Positions 1 through 12,301 of a DNA stretch of 64,000 nt are shown one piece after another. The notes under the pieces were generated by a model, which was given only the letters and a program-made list of their open reading frames with translations, did not search any database and was not told where the DNA came from. The stretch comes from Populus alba (lineage: Eukaryota; Streptophyta; Magnoliopsida; Malpighiales; Salicaceae): positions 814,260 to 878,259 of the forward strand of contig NC_133285.1 in NCBI RefSeq assembly GCF_005239225.2, read 5' to 3'. The translations under genes were made by a program, and so were the position numbers. Position 1 is the stretch's first letter. Every line of letters starts with the position of its first letter.

Positions 1-1
1 A

Positions 2-154
2 GCACAATGTGTCTACCCTGATTGGTCTACAGCATTTTACATGCAAGCCGTTGCCCTTGCCAAGCTTGACATGCACAAGGATGCAGCTGACATGTTGAAC
101 GAGGCTGCTGCATTGGAAGAAAAAAAGCAACGTGGTGGAAGTGGTGGAAGATGA
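2..154 (+). CDS. BSK-like kinase, C-terminal end only (partial)
   Basis: The window opens inside the last exon of a gene on the plus strand. The open frame starting at base 2 gives 50 residues ending in a glycine-rich tail, with TGA at 152-154. It contains the segment PDWSTAFYMQAVALAKL and then AADMLNEAAALEEKKQ, which matches the last tetratricopeptide-like helices of plant BSK proteins (brassinosteroid-signalling kinases), membrane-anchored receptor-like cytoplasmic kinases that act downstream of BRI1. The kinase domain lies outside the window. The family assignment rests on the recognised C-terminal wording only, so the exact member cannot be given. The gene converges on the FtsH gene. Confidence 0.75.
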   Translation, partial: AQCVYPDWSTAFYMQAVALAKLDMHKDAADMLNEAAALEEKKQRGGSGGR

Positions 155-1142
155 TCTCAAGAACACGACTCTGTATTATTCTTTTGTAACCAGATCAATT
201 ATTGCAGTTCTTGTATAAAAAATGTGGGTTTGATGTGGAGAGGGAATTGGTTGTTTTTGCCCAAATGTACCATAGCGTGGCGGGGTTCGGGGTGGGGTGG
301 AGAAGAATACTACTGCACTGGCCATTGCACTATTTTTTTCAGAAATTAAATGAAATAATTGATTTTGTTGTTTCGTATATAAAGAGAAACATCCAACATT
401 ATTGCATTATTGTTTTTGTATATGAAGGGAAATATATAACATGAACTAATTGTGCAATGAGGACACAGAGCCCTGAGGTTCGATTAATCTTATGTGTTCT
501 TTTGGAGGCCATTGATGGCTGTTAATATTAAGCTTTCTAAGAAGAGAGAATGCAGCAGAAATCAAGAACAAAAAAGTTTCACGAACAGAATCTGAAAGGA
601 AACGCAGGCTGGAAGTTTGCCAAGAAAGAACAGAATCTTAGGGGAAAAACTGGCAGGATGTTTGGCTAGAAACAGAGAACGCTCTGAGGATATGATCAGA
701 TAAATGGTGGGTTCCAAGGACATTGGCATACTTTAGACAATATAATAATAATAATAATAATTATTATTATTATACTTATTTTTTTTTAAAAAAAAAAAAT
801 TATTCATAAATGTATTAAAATAATATATATATATATATATATATTATTTTTTATAATTTATTTTTAACATCAACATAAAAATACTATCTTAAAAAAAAAA
901 AAAATTAAAACCAAGAAAAATTTAATTTTTTTTCAAAAATTTTAAAATACAAAATCACACAGTTTTTTCACATCACATCCTAATGAGAAAAGCAATGATT
1001 TTAAAAACTTGTAGCAGAATCTTGCCTATACAAATTCTTGGCCTTCATATTACAAGATTCATAAATAAAGAATAATTGATTTTTGTGTATATGTGTATGT
1101 TTAACTTATAATACAACATGGTTTAGATACTTAAAATTGCAA
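155..1142. other. 3' flank between two convergent genes
   Basis: This holds the 3' untranslated region of the BSK-like gene (to roughly 450, judged by T-rich sequence) and the downstream side of the FtsH gene. From about 739 to 950 it is extremely AT-rich, with an (AAT)n/(ATT)n run at 739-771 that can fold back on itself and an (AT)n run at about 823-844. No coding potential was seen. Confidence 0.6.
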
Positions 1143-4100
1143 TCAGGAAACATATAGTTCAGCTTTTCCATCAATGAAGAGACTCATGAACTCTTCTCCA
1201 TCAACACTTTCTTTTTCCATGAGGAGTTGAGCAAGCTTGTGGAGGATGTCAATGTGAGTTGTGATGATTTGCTTGGCTCTTGTATAAGCTGTCTCCACCA
1301 ACTCTCTTACCTCTGCATCCACCACATCAGCAGTCGCCATGGAGTAGTCTTTCTGGGATGACATCTGTGATTGGAACACAAGAGGGGTCTTAATCCAATG
1401 TTCTTGTTGTAGAAGAGTTGGAAATGGCGAAAACGAGAAAGCTAGTGAACGGGAGAAGGCAATAAAACTTCAAGCACAAACCCTACCTGTTGACCCAAGA
1501 AAGGATTTCCACCAGGTCCACCAATGGCAACCTGACCAATCTTTTTGCTGAACCCAAATCTCTCAACCATCTGCCTTGCCACTCGTGAAACTTGCATGAA
1601 ATCATTGGATGCTCCAGTAGTCACATTTTCCTGACCAAAAATCACTTCCTCGGCAACCCTACAGAAGTAAAAATCGTAGGTTCGGTAAAACACAGGCAAT
1701 TCCCTTATTTGCATAAAGTTTCTGTAACTCAAAAAATAAAGCTCGCAGTTCAACTAAGGTCCAAACTAAAGGGCAATTTGATGATGCTTGCTCACTCTAG
1801 AATAGCTACTTGAAGAGCAGGAAAGTACTCATATGCCTTGCTACAATTTTTCCCCAGGAACTAGGCCAATCAATACGAGTAGAACTAACCTTCCACCAAG
1901 TGCAACAGCCATTTGATTCTCCAGGTAGCTTCTACTGTACAATCCAGACTCGAGCCTTTCCTCACTTGGAGCAAAAAATGTTAGACCACCAGCTTGGCCA
2001 CGAGGAATGATGGATATCTTGGCTACTGGATCATATTCAGGCATAAGTGCACCAACCAAAGCATGCCCAGCCTCTGCAAATGGAGAGTAACACACATAAT
2101 TAGCCTCACAAAATTGAATCCTGGGATATAACAAGAGACCAGAGGAAAGGCCAAAAGGTTATCATGCATTTTACCGTGATAGGCAACTAATTTTTTCTTT
2201 TCATCCGAGACAACAGCATTTTTCTTTTCTGGTCCTGCAATGATCCTCTCCAGAGCATCAGAAATCTCATCTTTGCTTATTTCCTTGAGGTCACGCCGAG
2301 CTGCAAGAATGGCTGCTTCATTCATCAGGTTCTGCAAATCAGCTCCAGTAAATCCTGGGGTCCTCCGTGCAATCTTTTCAAAATCCACATCCTTTGCAAG
2401 TGCCTTCCCTCTAGAATGCACCTATAATTCATAAAAGTAAAATTGTTCACTATTTTAAGGTCAAGCAAGAACAGAATTTGTAGACAATGGGACAGGCTTA
2501 CAAAACAACCTGATTCTAGGATGCATTATCAGACAAATCAATCTAGTATCCATAATCACACCAATTCAGAACAGTCCATTTTTCTCTAGAAACAAACATA
2601 TCAAATTATAGAAAATTTATTTAGTATGCAGTGTCGGACCAATTAATAACTAGACCGGAAAACCATCATTTTGCAGAGAATTTATCTTATAACACCAATA
2701 CTAACATTCAGAGTTTAGCTGCCTTAAACTACTGCCTCTTAATAGACACGACACGACAGGACACACACACATGCACGCAAACACATTCTGCTTCAATTGT
2801 TTGTTTCCTTTTCCTAATCTGTGTCCTCAATACATCTTTACGAGGAATAGAGCAACTTGGTTGACATTGTTGAACTTACCTGAAGAATCTTGACTCTACC
2901 AGCGACATCAGGCCTATCGACTGTAACCTGTCTATCAAACCTTCCCGGTCGCAACAAAGCCGAATCAAGAACATCGGGTCTATTTGTAGCAGCCAACACA
3001 ATAACACCTGAATTACCCGAAAATCCATCCATTTCAGTCAACAACTGATTAATAGTCTGCTCTCTCTCATCATTCCCCCCTCCAAGTCCAGCCCCTCTCT
3101 GCCTCCCAACCGCATCAATTTCATCAATAAAGACAATGCAAGGCGCTTTTGACTTTGCTTTCTCAAACAAATCTCTCACTCTCGACGCCCCCACTCCAAC
3201 AAACAACTCAACAAACTCCGAGGCTGCGCACGAAAAGAACGGCACGCCCGCCTCTCCTGCCACAGCTCTGGCCAACAATGTCTTCCCAGTCCCTGGCGGC
3301 CCAACTAATAAACACCCTTTAGGAATTTTAGCTCCTAAGGCTGTGTACTTATCAGGATTTTTCAAGAAATCAACCACCTCTTGTAACTCCAATTTAGCCT
3401 GATCAGCTCCGGCCACATCAGCAAACGTCACACCGGTTTCCGGCACTTCTTGAAACTTCGACTTCGACCGGCCAAAATCCATCGGCCCACCCAACCCACC
3501 GGGTCCACCTGGCCCACCTTGCGCCCGTCGAAACAGGAGAAACAAACCGGCAAAAGCAAGAAAAGGGAACAAAAGATTTCCAATAAAATTAAAGAGCCCA
3601 TTACCAGAATCCCCCTCGGCAACCGAAATATCAACGCCGTTCATCGCTAAAATGTCGATCAGATCAGGGTCATTAGGGACAATAACGGTGGCACGACGAC
3701 CATCTACGGCGGTGAGTTGTAGGGCAGAACCATCTTTGCTGAAACGAACTCTTTCCACTTTCCCTTTCTTGACCGCATTCAGAAACTCGCTGTACCGCCA
3801 TTGACTACCTTCAGGAAGGTCAGAGGTTGACTGAGACTGGGGTTTCGGAGCTGTTAAGAGAAGATTTTGAGCTAGAGTAGAGGATGGTCTGGTGGGCTGG
3901 GCTTCAATAACAGGAGGAGGAGTAGGTGGTGGTGTAGGGTTGTCAATTGCTAGCGCCTGAGGGGTTAAAGAAGAGAAGATTAAGGCAGTAGCTATGGTTG
4001 CTTGTGACTGAAGGGATTTTAAAGACTCATAATTCTTTTCATTCACAATTTTCTGAAATTTTTTGGGTAGAAGGAAGGATAAGGAGGGTCTGGTTGTTTT

Positions 4101-4169
4101 AGGACAAGGCAAGCTTCGGGAACCAAAGAAGTTTGAAGTGAGTAAAGGGTTTGTAGTTGATGATGCCAT
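1143..4169 (-). CDS. FTSH5: Chloroplast ATP-dependent zinc metalloprotease FtsH (type A, FTSH1/FTSH5-like)
   Basis: Thylakoid membrane AAA+ protease; the type A family (FTSH1/FTSH5, VAR1) forms hetero-hexamers with type B subunits and degrades photodamaged photosystem II D1 protein. Exons on the minus strand: 4169-2880, 2421-2175, 2073-1890, 1658-1487 and 1364-1143, all with GT-AG introns and matching phases, giving 704 aa, the usual length. Visible parts: Ser/Thr-rich transit peptide followed by a hydrophobic stretch ending ALA (about 57-74); membrane segment at about 191-213; Walker A GPPGTGKT (290-297); Walker B VFIDEID (346-352); second region of homology with R407 and R410; zinc site HEAGH (512-516), whose E513 codon is split by the second intron. 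All catalytic residues are present, so it should be active. FTSH1 and FTSH5 are close paralogues, so the symbol is less certain than the family. Confidence 0.95.
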
Positions 4170-4227
4170 GCTCTGGTTTTCTGGGATGTTCTGTCTGAGT
4201 CTTCGACACTCTGTGGTGTGTCCTCGC

Positions 4228-4238
4228 TTTATATTTAT
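4228..4238 (-). promoter_or_regulatory. Probable TATA box of the FtsH gene
   Basis: On the minus strand the sequence reads AAATATAAAG about 60 bases upstream of the FtsH start codon, a suitable position for a TATA box with a short 5' leader. Inferred from position and sequence only. Confidence 0.45.
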
Positions 4239-5799
4239 CTCTTAGAATTTTCTAAGAGAATTAATTTTTGTTCAATTTTGATTTGGAATCCAGGTGGATT
4301 AAAAAAGAGCCATAAATTTGGTGTTGTTTGAGAAGTATTTACGTGTACAATACAATATCCACTTGCTTCAAGTTTCCTACAATTTATAATTTTATATGCA
4401 GCAAATCGGCATTTTAGGGTATATTTCATTGTTGCCCCCCTTCAGTTTGAAAGTTTCAATATTACCCTTTTTTTGGTTTCGAAAAGATCCATCATTACCC
4501 TTAATCATTAAATAAAATAATTTTTAAACTTAGTCTAGCGTGGCATATTGATTTGAAAAATCTCAATTGAGTGTTAATTAAAAAAAATTCAAATCAATTT
4601 TTCAATTAAATCAAACAAATATTTACTCAATAAGACTCTGTTGGTTTAATTATGTTTTTATTAACTCAATTAAATTAAAAAAATAAAGAAACAAATAGAA
4701 AAAAATAACATTATTTTAACAAAATTGATTTGACTTAGTGATTCAGTGATTCAATGACTCGCAATATTTTTTTAAGATTAATACTTTAATCATATTTGAT
4801 AACTATATCAAATAACACATTTTTTATCCTTTGTTTTGAATTTTCTAATACAAGATTTTTTCTTATGTTTTCACAGAGGGGAAATGAGACATAATTATGT
4901 ATAAATAAAATAAAAAAATTTGAAAAAATGACCTATTTTTTTTTAGCATGAAGGAACAAATGAAATTTTTTTTTTTTAAAAATCAGAGCTACTATTGAAA
5001 AATTTCGAACTTTGAGAGTAAAAGCGAATTATTGACTAACTAAGAGAATAATTGTTTTTTTTCTTTTTTTAGAAATATTAACAAAGCCTCGGCCTGTCCG
5101 CCATCGGTGGTTCTCATTTTCAATGGGGTAGTGTTTCCGAAGTTGCAATTTGTAGGCCCATGGTTTCAAGCCCATTTGGGTACACCAAAGAAATAATATT
5201 AGCCCGTTTGGCAAGTGTTTCACATCGTGGCCTAAAGTCAATTTGACATTTTTCGGTCCAATAACGACACGAGTCTTCCCTTTTTAGGCCCATAAAACGA
5301 CCCATTGATTGTTTTTAACTCCTTCCCTGTATTTCATATTTCCTGTCACTTTATGAATCCTGGTGTTACGGCCCCGGTGACCAGCCCCCTAAAAAAATAT
5401 GAATTATAAATTATTGGGTAAATTATTCATTCTCCTTAAGAAAAAAAAATTTTTTTCAGAGTTGATTTTATTGGATTTGACGGACTCATTTGTTAAAATA
5501 ATTAAGATTAAATATATAAAAAAAAAGCTAAAATTTTTAATAATTTATTTATTATGATTATTTAATGTTAATCTAAATACAAAGAAAATATATATATAAG
5601 TTAAATTGAAAATATTATTCTACCCTTAATAAATAAATTTATATAAATATTATTTAATGTCATTAAAACAAACTTGCTTTAGTAAACTAAATTTTACTAG
5701 ATTAATATTTTTTTAATTTAATTTAAAATCTAATGTGTCTGATAAGATATTTTTTTGAATCATTGTAAAACCAAATTTAATAACCATATGCTCTGAATT

Positions 5800-5957
5800 C
5801 AGCTGAGGCTGTACTAGTCTACTGTAATTTCAAGATTATATGGAGATTAATGTACGGCAAGAATTTCAAGATTATTTTAGCCGAGACTGAGGCTGTGCTA
5901 GTGTACTACTGTAACAAATTCAAGATTATTTCAAAATTAATGTGCTGAAGACAGCGA
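5800..5957 (+). repeat. Two-copy tandem duplication
   Basis: Two imperfect direct copies about 80 bases apart share the words GCTGAGGCTGT / ACTGAGGCTGT, CTAGT(C/G)TACT, TTCAAGATTAT and ATTAATGT. The copies are at about 5800-5875 and 5885-5957. Confidence 0.55.
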
Positions 5958-6079
5958 GAGAGATGTTGCTGCTATATTTATGTATGTTTATTATTTTTCT
6001 ATGTACCAAAATTGTATGCTACAAATAAATCTGTATAAATGGGAAGTTGATAGAAGCAAAAACTGTTTGAGAATTGAAT

Positions 6080-6260
6080 TGTTTGTTTTTGTATTTCAAA
6101 AATATTTGAAATTTTTTTTTTTTAAAATTTTTTATTAACTTCAAGTTAATAAATTTTTAATATTTTTAAATTATTTTAACATGTTGATATTAAAAAATAA
6201 TTTTTAAAAAATAAAAAATATTATTAATATAAAAAATTATTTAAAAAACAACTGAATGCA
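6080..6260. repeat. Dispersed AT-rich repeat copy
   Basis: An AT-rich block containing TTTTAACATGTTGATATTAA followed by runs of AAAAATAATTTTTAAAAAAT. Related blocks occur in this window at about 45655-45860, 46565-46645 and 53830-53930, where the core reads GAT(C/G)ATTTTGATGCGCTG or similar. It looks like a high-copy MITE-type family; terminal repeats were not resolved. Confidence 0.5.
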
Positions 6261-6275
6261 AAACAAAATTTTAAA

Positions 6276-7113
6276 CTAATGGATGAGAATGTTAAGGAGA
6301 GAGACTCTAGTTTTCAGTAATAGCCTGTAGGCAAACTCCAACTCCTCCTCTACTTCTTGAATGCTTGACTGTGATGCCTCCAAATGTTTCAATAAGTTTT
6401 GGACTTGTACAAGACTAATGTCTTTGCTTGATCGATCTCCAGGCAAGAACCTCGGCATTTATCAGTCCAACTTCTTTGGCATCAACTGTACTTCTGGACT
6501 TGAGTAGTTTTGAAGCAACTGACCAGCCATTTCCCTTTGATTTTGGTGTCAGAGAAATAGAAGACAAGAGGGATGCAAACACAGCAACGCTGATCTCTTC
6601 AACTTCTCTTGTCAGGGTCAATAAGGTTGTCTTTGTCTTGGGCTACTGATATGTCCTTCTCCATTGTCTTCAAACTTCTAAAGGACTTGGACTTAGAGAT
6701 CACTTTCTTCAATTGTTTTCTAGAGAGATCATAAATGCTTCGACATCTCCTGCCAAGCTAGATTCTCCTCTTTTTCTCAGGATGGACGACTCCAGATCCT
6801 TTAAGCATTCTTTCATCTGTGAAAAGATATCTTTCGTTGCGCCACACACCTCTAGCAACCTGAGAGATCTATCCAACACCTCATCCACGGATCCTTGATG
6901 TTGTACATTTGAGATAGCTTGGTAGGTGAGTGGCAATTGAAGAAAATCGTCCACGCTTTCGTATAAACTCTTGAGGAGGCCACTTAATCCTTGGCAATTC
7001 AATGAGGATGTTTCTTGTCAGGATCTCAACGTTCCCAACCGCACCTTAACACTCTTGAGTTAGGGATGGGATTCTGAAGGCAAACTGATGGAGCGAACAT
7101 GGCAAGAAGCCTT
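6276..7113 (-). pseudogene. DUF241 family pseudogene
   Basis: A full-length but broken relative of the DUF241 genes at 8605, 24736 and 43840. On the minus strand it keeps the family N-terminal motif SCHVRSISLPS (from 7113), the LSGLLKSLYESVDDFLQLPL block, the LLEVCGATKDIFSQMKECL block, GWSVASKLLKS and the C-terminal LLKTRVSLLNIL ending at a TAG (6278-6276). The expected start codon is AAG instead of ATG, there are in-frame stops soon after (TAA, then TGA), and the frame changes at least twice (around 6710 and 6600, and again near 6430). It stands head to head with the intact gene at 8605. Confidence 0.85.
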
Positions 7114-8604
7114 AGAGGTTCCAATCAAAACATCCATCTTTGATCTTCCCCTTTAGCAGAAGAAAGCCTACACTGATGTGAATAATGGGTGATGTAATAC
7201 AGTTCAAACTTCGAAGTTGTTCAAACCAACTCCTAGAGCTTCTATTAGTTATAGAGCAAGAATTAGCCAGTCAAATTCCCTTCCAGCCCTGCATTTGCTG
7301 CCATGTGTTGCTTTCTCCGACAGCGACCAGCTTTCTGTCACCATTGCTACAGTTCAACATGATTACCGCCAATAAGATAATCCAAAAATATCAGCATACG
7401 TGCTGATGAATCCCAGACAGAAAAATTATCATTACATCATCTCATAATGCAAGTGTCAATTCAAGAGGCAAAGCTGAAGAACCATTGCTAATAATATCAT
7501 CTCGTAATGTTAATGAAATGGAAAAAAATCACATACCTGACAAAATGTTTGCTGGTTCATTGCCATGACACCCTGCATATAAGCACATCAATCAACTAAA
7601 ATATTGGTGCACGAAAGTGGATTGGATTGCTGCCATGTCTTCCATACAAATATATTCATTTGGCTCGAGCATCAAAAGGGATCACGAGGCTCGGAAATAG
7701 CTCTCATTGATGTAGTTGGCGATGAGCAACTGGAATCTTGACAGCAATGACACGGTGATGCACGTGTGATATAGCTAGCTAGGTCAATCAACTTGAGATG
7801 TATTTTGTTAATGATTGAATATAAGTGATAATTACAATCTGGTTGGCGTGTGATGGAGCAAGATCCATCTATTTGCTTTACCATTCATCTTTAATTATTC
7901 ATGTTGCTTCCCTGTTGTCGAGCAGCATGTCCAAAATTTTCATTTTCCGATTAAATTATACTCGGCCCAATCTCTTACTAAAAGGATTGAGCGGATACAA
8001 ATATCTTATTGTATATATTTTTTGATAGTCACATAAGATATATAAGATATTAGATACAAGATATATAACCAAATAAATCAAACCCTTCTATTCTTATCTT
8101 GAATCTTTAATCAACGCTACAGATGTGTATTCTTTTATATCTCGTAGTTTCGAGTCATGGGTCGGGCCAAGTATAGCAATTTTTACCCGTCCTACTTGTT
8201 CTTTCATTCTATGTAATAAATCATTTGAAAATTACCATCAAATTCTTTTATCTGCATTATGAATAGTTCCAAAGACTACATTATGAGATTTGAGATTTAA
8301 TATTCCAGCTAAATTATGCATATGGTGTGCTGATCATATTTCTGTGTGGGTTACAAGGAGGCATGATAATATTGTTTGAATAATTTGGAGGTATATTATT
8401 AGGATTATGCTTCCTGAACTACAACATTATTGATGAGATAAAGTCGGCATTGTCAGAAGACGACCTGCCATGTGACAGCAATTGCAAGTCTGGATGCATG
8501 CATCTTGTCTCTTTATAATAGGCCCAGAAGAGGAGTCTTGAACATCATTTTCCAAGATCATTAGTATCAGCATCAGTAACAGGACTTCTTTCCAGCAAGA
8601 TAAG
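7114..8604. other. Spacer between head-to-head DUF241 copies, including promoter
   Basis: This spacer is recognisably related to 23500-24735 and, in part, to 43022-43839. Shared landmarks include TTAGCAGAAGAAA (about 7150), a GACACCCTGCAT word (about 7568), GAGGCTCGGAAATAGCTC(A)TTGAT (about 7687), GCAACTGGAATCTTGACAGC (about 7727) and AAATTATGCATATGGTGTG (about 8313). The spacer was therefore duplicated together with the genes. No coding sequence other than short open frames was seen. Confidence 0.65.
8510..8520 (+). promoter_or_regulatory. TATA-like box of DUF241 gene 1
   Basis: The word CTTTATAATA about 90 bases upstream of the start at 8605 aligns with CTATATATAA in the two paralogues, each followed by AGGYCCAGA(A)GAGG. 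Just upstream, ATGCATGCAT (about 8494) is an RY-type motif known from seed promoters; a role here is inference. Confidence 0.5.
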
Positions 8605-9432
8605 ATGGCTACTTGTCATGTTCGTTCTGTCAGCTGGCCCTCAAGTTCTCATCCTCTAAGTGTAAGCGTTGAAGATCAATTGGACAGGTTGAGATCATCA
8701 CAAACACCCTCCACTTCAGTTTACCAAAAAGCGAGGGGCCTCAGAGTTTTGTATGAGCGCGTAGATGATTTTCTTCAGTTACCACTAACGCAACAAACAC
8801 TCTCCAATGAACAGCAGAAGGAAAGGGCAGAAGAGGTGTTGAATGGATCTCTGCTGTTGTTGGATGTGTGCAACAACACTAAAGATGTTTTCTCATCAAT
8901 GAAAGAATGCTTTAAGAGACTAGAATCATCCCTCAGGAGGAGAAAAGGTGGGGAATCTGGCATCGCAAGTGAAATTGAAGCTTACGTGGTGTCTAGGAAA
9001 CAATTAAATAAAACAACCCGCAAATGCTTCAGAAATTTGAAGACCATGGAGAAGAATAACACTTCAGCAGTCGATGTAGTCGGCATGCTAAGAGACGTTA
9101 AAGAAACAACACTGGAAATTTTCCAATCTCTCTTGTCTTTAGTTTCTCAGCCAAAGACAACATCAAGCTCCCGTGGCTGGTCTGTCGTTTCAAAATTATT
9201 TCAATCCAAACGTGCATCATGCGAAGGCGAAGCCACCGAACTGGAAAAGATAGATGCTGAGTTGCTTGTCCTGAAGTCAGGCAAAGACATCAATCCTATA
9301 CAAGTGCAAACTATATTGAAAGAACTAGAGCTATTAGAGTCAGTCATTCATGAAGCAGAGGAGGAGCTGGAGGCTGTTTACAGGAAATTGCTGACAACCA
9401 GAGTTTCCATTCTCAACATTCTCAGCCACTAG
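8605..9432 (+). CDS. DUF241 family protein, copy 1 (275 aa)
   Basis: Intronless gene for a plant-specific DUF241 protein of unknown function. The start is fixed by the family opening MATCHVRS, shared with copies 2 and 3, and by the TATA-like box about 90 bases upstream; all three intact copies are exactly 275 aa. Visible features: a basic Ser/Pro-rich N-terminus (about 1-20), then an almost wholly helical protein with heptad-like Leu spacing, including RVLYERVDDFLQLPL (about 48-62), LLLLDVCNNTKDVFSSMKEC (about 81-100), SRGWSVVSKLFQSK (about 188-201) and the C-terminal AEEELEAVYRKLLTTRVS. No signal peptide or membrane segment is apparent. It is the most diverged of the three intact copies. Its partner on the other side of the spacer, at 6276-7113, is a pseudogene. 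Confidence 0.92.
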   Translation: MATCHVRSVSWPSSSHPLSVSVEDQLDRLRSSQTPSTSVYQKARGLRVLYERVDDFLQLPLTQQTLSNEQQKERAEEVLNGSLLLLDVCNNTKDVFSSMKECFKRLESSLRRRKGGESGIASEIEAYVVSRKQLNKTTRKCFRNLKTMEKNNTSAVDVVGMLRDVKETTLEIFQSLLSLVSQPKTTSSSRGWSVVSKLFQSKRASCEGEATELEKIDAELLVLKSGKDINPIQVQTILKELELLESVIHEAEEELEAVYRKLLTTRVSILNILSH

Positions 9433-9768
9433 CTGATGTTCATCTCCAGATGGGGTAGCTTTGCTTTCATTCCTTGCAACAATTTTGTAAAATTCTTTTG
9501 CATGGTTGTAGACACACTGTACTTGATAAGGGTATTAAGATCAATATACCATACACCAGTTCATGCTAGCCTTGTAATATTTTGAAATGAAGAAAGAAAG
9601 GTTTAATAGGAAATTACAACAATACCTTGAGGAGTAAGTCTTAGGTATAAATGATTGAAGGATACTTTGGTAATTTGCTTAACAATTTGTAAATATAAAT
9701 AAGAAGAGAAAAACAAAAAGAAAAAAGAGAAGAATCTAATTTGAAGAGAGAAAACTGATAGTGAGAAT

Positions 9769-9799
<31 letters not shown>

Positions 9800-12298
9800 A
9801 AGAAAGTTAGAGAAAATAAGCTTAAAAAATAATATTTATGCTTTGATGTGTATAATTGGTGGTATTAATTAAGATTACAAAATTATCTAGATTTAGGGTT
9901 TTGAAGTTTATGATTTGGAATGCTATGGATTAATTGTTAGATTGATGAGTCGATTGGAATATTATGAATTAATTGTTATATGTAATTGTTTAATTGGTTG
10001 GTTTCTAGATAATTTTGTTAGGAATTATAATTTTGAGATTAATTGGTTTAATTGATGTATAAGTTGTAAGAAATTGTGAAAAACCCTTGTTGGAAATAAT
10101 GGACAAAAGTGTTTTGAGATTGAGGATGATAAAATTTCAGTTTGGTTTTTCATTTGTGAAAATCATAGTTTAGGCCTCAACTTTGAAAAAAGTTGTAAAT
10201 TGGTCCCTAGAGAAAAATTAAGATTCTAGAAAGAATTGAAGATGATTATGGGTAAATTTTCAGTATAGTTATGGATTTATGATATTTTTGGTTTGGTCCT
10301 TCAATTTGATAAAATTATAATTTGACTCCTAAAATTCTGAGAAAAATCCAGATTAGTCCCTAATTGTAATTTCATTTTTTTTAGATTAGTTTTGATGAAT
10401 AATGGAGGTTTATTGTTGAATCATTATAAAGCTTTTTGATTTTTCTTTTCTTTTGAATTAGATTTCATGAAATCGTTTGATTTTTAGGTTTTTCTAAAAA
10501 AAGACCACTGTGATTCCTAAACATACAATGTTATAAGTTACACCCTAAGCTAAGTGTGTTAAATTGAACTTATGTTCATTTTGAGTTTTTTTTTTAGTAT
10601 TTTTTTTTGTACTAAAATATTTATGATATTTCAATTGTTGGACATCAATAGGATTTTTTTCGATACCTACTTCTATGTTTGTTATGTTTTGAAGTCAGGT
10701 GAGTGAATAATATTATACATGCATGAGAAATAATATAAATATTTAAATTGTTAGTATGCAATAGATAATGCTTCTTGATAATATATATATTGATTATTAT
10801 CCTTTGTTATGATTAAACATGATTATTTATTGAATATAAATTTTGAATATAAGATATATGTACATCTAATTTGATAATTTCTGATTTTGAATATTTGAAT
10901 TATTAGTATGCAATAGATGTCATGAGTTAGGTCTCGAGATATAATTCTATTTGCTTGATCATGATATGACCCCTTGGTACGCCTACTCATGCTAACAAGA
11001 CATTGCTAGTCTTTGTGCATATTGTATCTGAACCCTAATTGGTTGAGAAAGTCATCAATCCATGTGAACTAATCATCCAACAGTTTGAAGCCACATGTTA
11101 ATTGTATTTTGATTTTCTGACGAGTCTTATCTTATGATATTTTTTGTTTGTAAAACTTTTTTATAAGAGTCTAAAGTCAAATTTGTATATATTTCTCTTT
11201 ACCTTATTACCTTATATGTGTATATTGAACGCTATCTATTCATTAAGTTATTGAACTCACCCTCTTGTTATTTATCATTTTCAGATGTGTAATTTTGCTA
11301 GCAAATTATTTTTGTTGGGCTTCAAAACATACTTTTTAATTGCAATTAATGTTATTCCATCATGTCTAGTTAGAGCTCCATAATTACGTTACTTGCGTTA
11401 ACTCTTGTATTAAGATATTGATTTATATTATGGACTTTAATTATGAAATTAGAAGATGTGTAGAACTCTAGTTTGTTTAAATAATAAAAATTTGTATATA
11501 AGTTTAGGTTTGTATAGGTATATAGATTGGAAAGAAGATTTTGTTTATGTATAAGTTATGAATATAATAAAAATTAAATCATGATAAATTTAATATCACA
11601 ATTTTAATTTAAAGAAACAATAATATAATTAATTTCATAATATGTCAAGCATTATACTTTGTATCAACTTTGTTTGTTCTCTTTAAAATTTTAAATTCTC
11701 TTTAAACATGTCATTTTTAACTATTTGAATTTTATGATAGATATGTTTTTTCTATAATCATATAGTAATTAATAGTGTTCTACGAGCCCAAGCAAGCACG
11801 GACTTCTAATAATGGAAAGTTGTGCTTTCATCTCATTTAAAAGATTTTATACTAGTACTGGACGAATTATTATAGAAATAAACGATTAAGATAATATTGA
11901 AGAAAATAATTCGGATTTTTTTTATATATTCTGTCAATAACTTGCGATTGAGTTGCTTGATCACCTCCTTCATTGATTGACTCAATCGATCCATATTCTT
12001 GAATGTATCATAGAATTTAAATACCTTGATTTTTATTTCCTTAACTTAAATTTTCAAAAATAATTTTCAAGATTTTAAAAAAGATCAAAATATGGAAATA
12101 TATCTTACCCAATTTAATTTATCAAGATTAGAATTTATGAAAAGTTTGTTTTATGGAGTGATGAAACATTAATTGTCAGAAAATCATGGAGAATAATGGC
12201 AGTCAAGCCAACAAAATCTTCCAAAAATAGATATGATGCTTATATTATACATGTAGCCCTATCTCACAACCATCAATAACTCAATTCTAACTCTTGAA

Positions 12299-12301
<3 letters not shown>
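9433..12301. other. AT-rich intergenic region with LTR-like remnants
   Basis: The first 150 bases are probable 3' UTR of the DUF241 gene. From about 9600 to 11350 the sequence resembles a decayed retrotransposon LTR or leader: a GAA microsatellite, repeated phrases of the type TTGGTCCYTMAATTTGATAA, and the phrase ATTGAACTCACCCTC near 11250 that recurs at 49833 and 53711. No gag or pol frame remains. 11350-12300 is AT-rich upstream DNA of the lipid-transfer gene. Confidence 0.4.
9770..9805 (+). repeat. (GAA)n microsatellite
   Basis: About twelve GAA/AAG units in a row. Confidence 0.9.

Larger units (their letters stand above)
4246..6275. other. AT-rich intergenic region
   Basis: About 2 kb between the FtsH promoter and the first DUF241 pseudogene. 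It is very AT-rich with many homopolymer runs. A slightly GC-richer island at about 5080-5390 has short open frames on the minus strand but no recognised protein. The last part (5960-6080) resembles the sequence downstream of the DUF241 relic at 26602, so it is probably the old 3' flank of the pseudogene. Confidence 0.5.

Noticed and set aside
202..444. 80-codon open frame after the BSK end
   Set aside because: It lies in the T-rich 3' UTR, shows no family resemblance and has no splice or promoter context.
2838..2879. Extension of FtsH exon 1 by 13 codons
   Set aside because: A consensus donor CAG/GTAAG ends the exon at 2880, and the next exon continues the conserved protein in phase.
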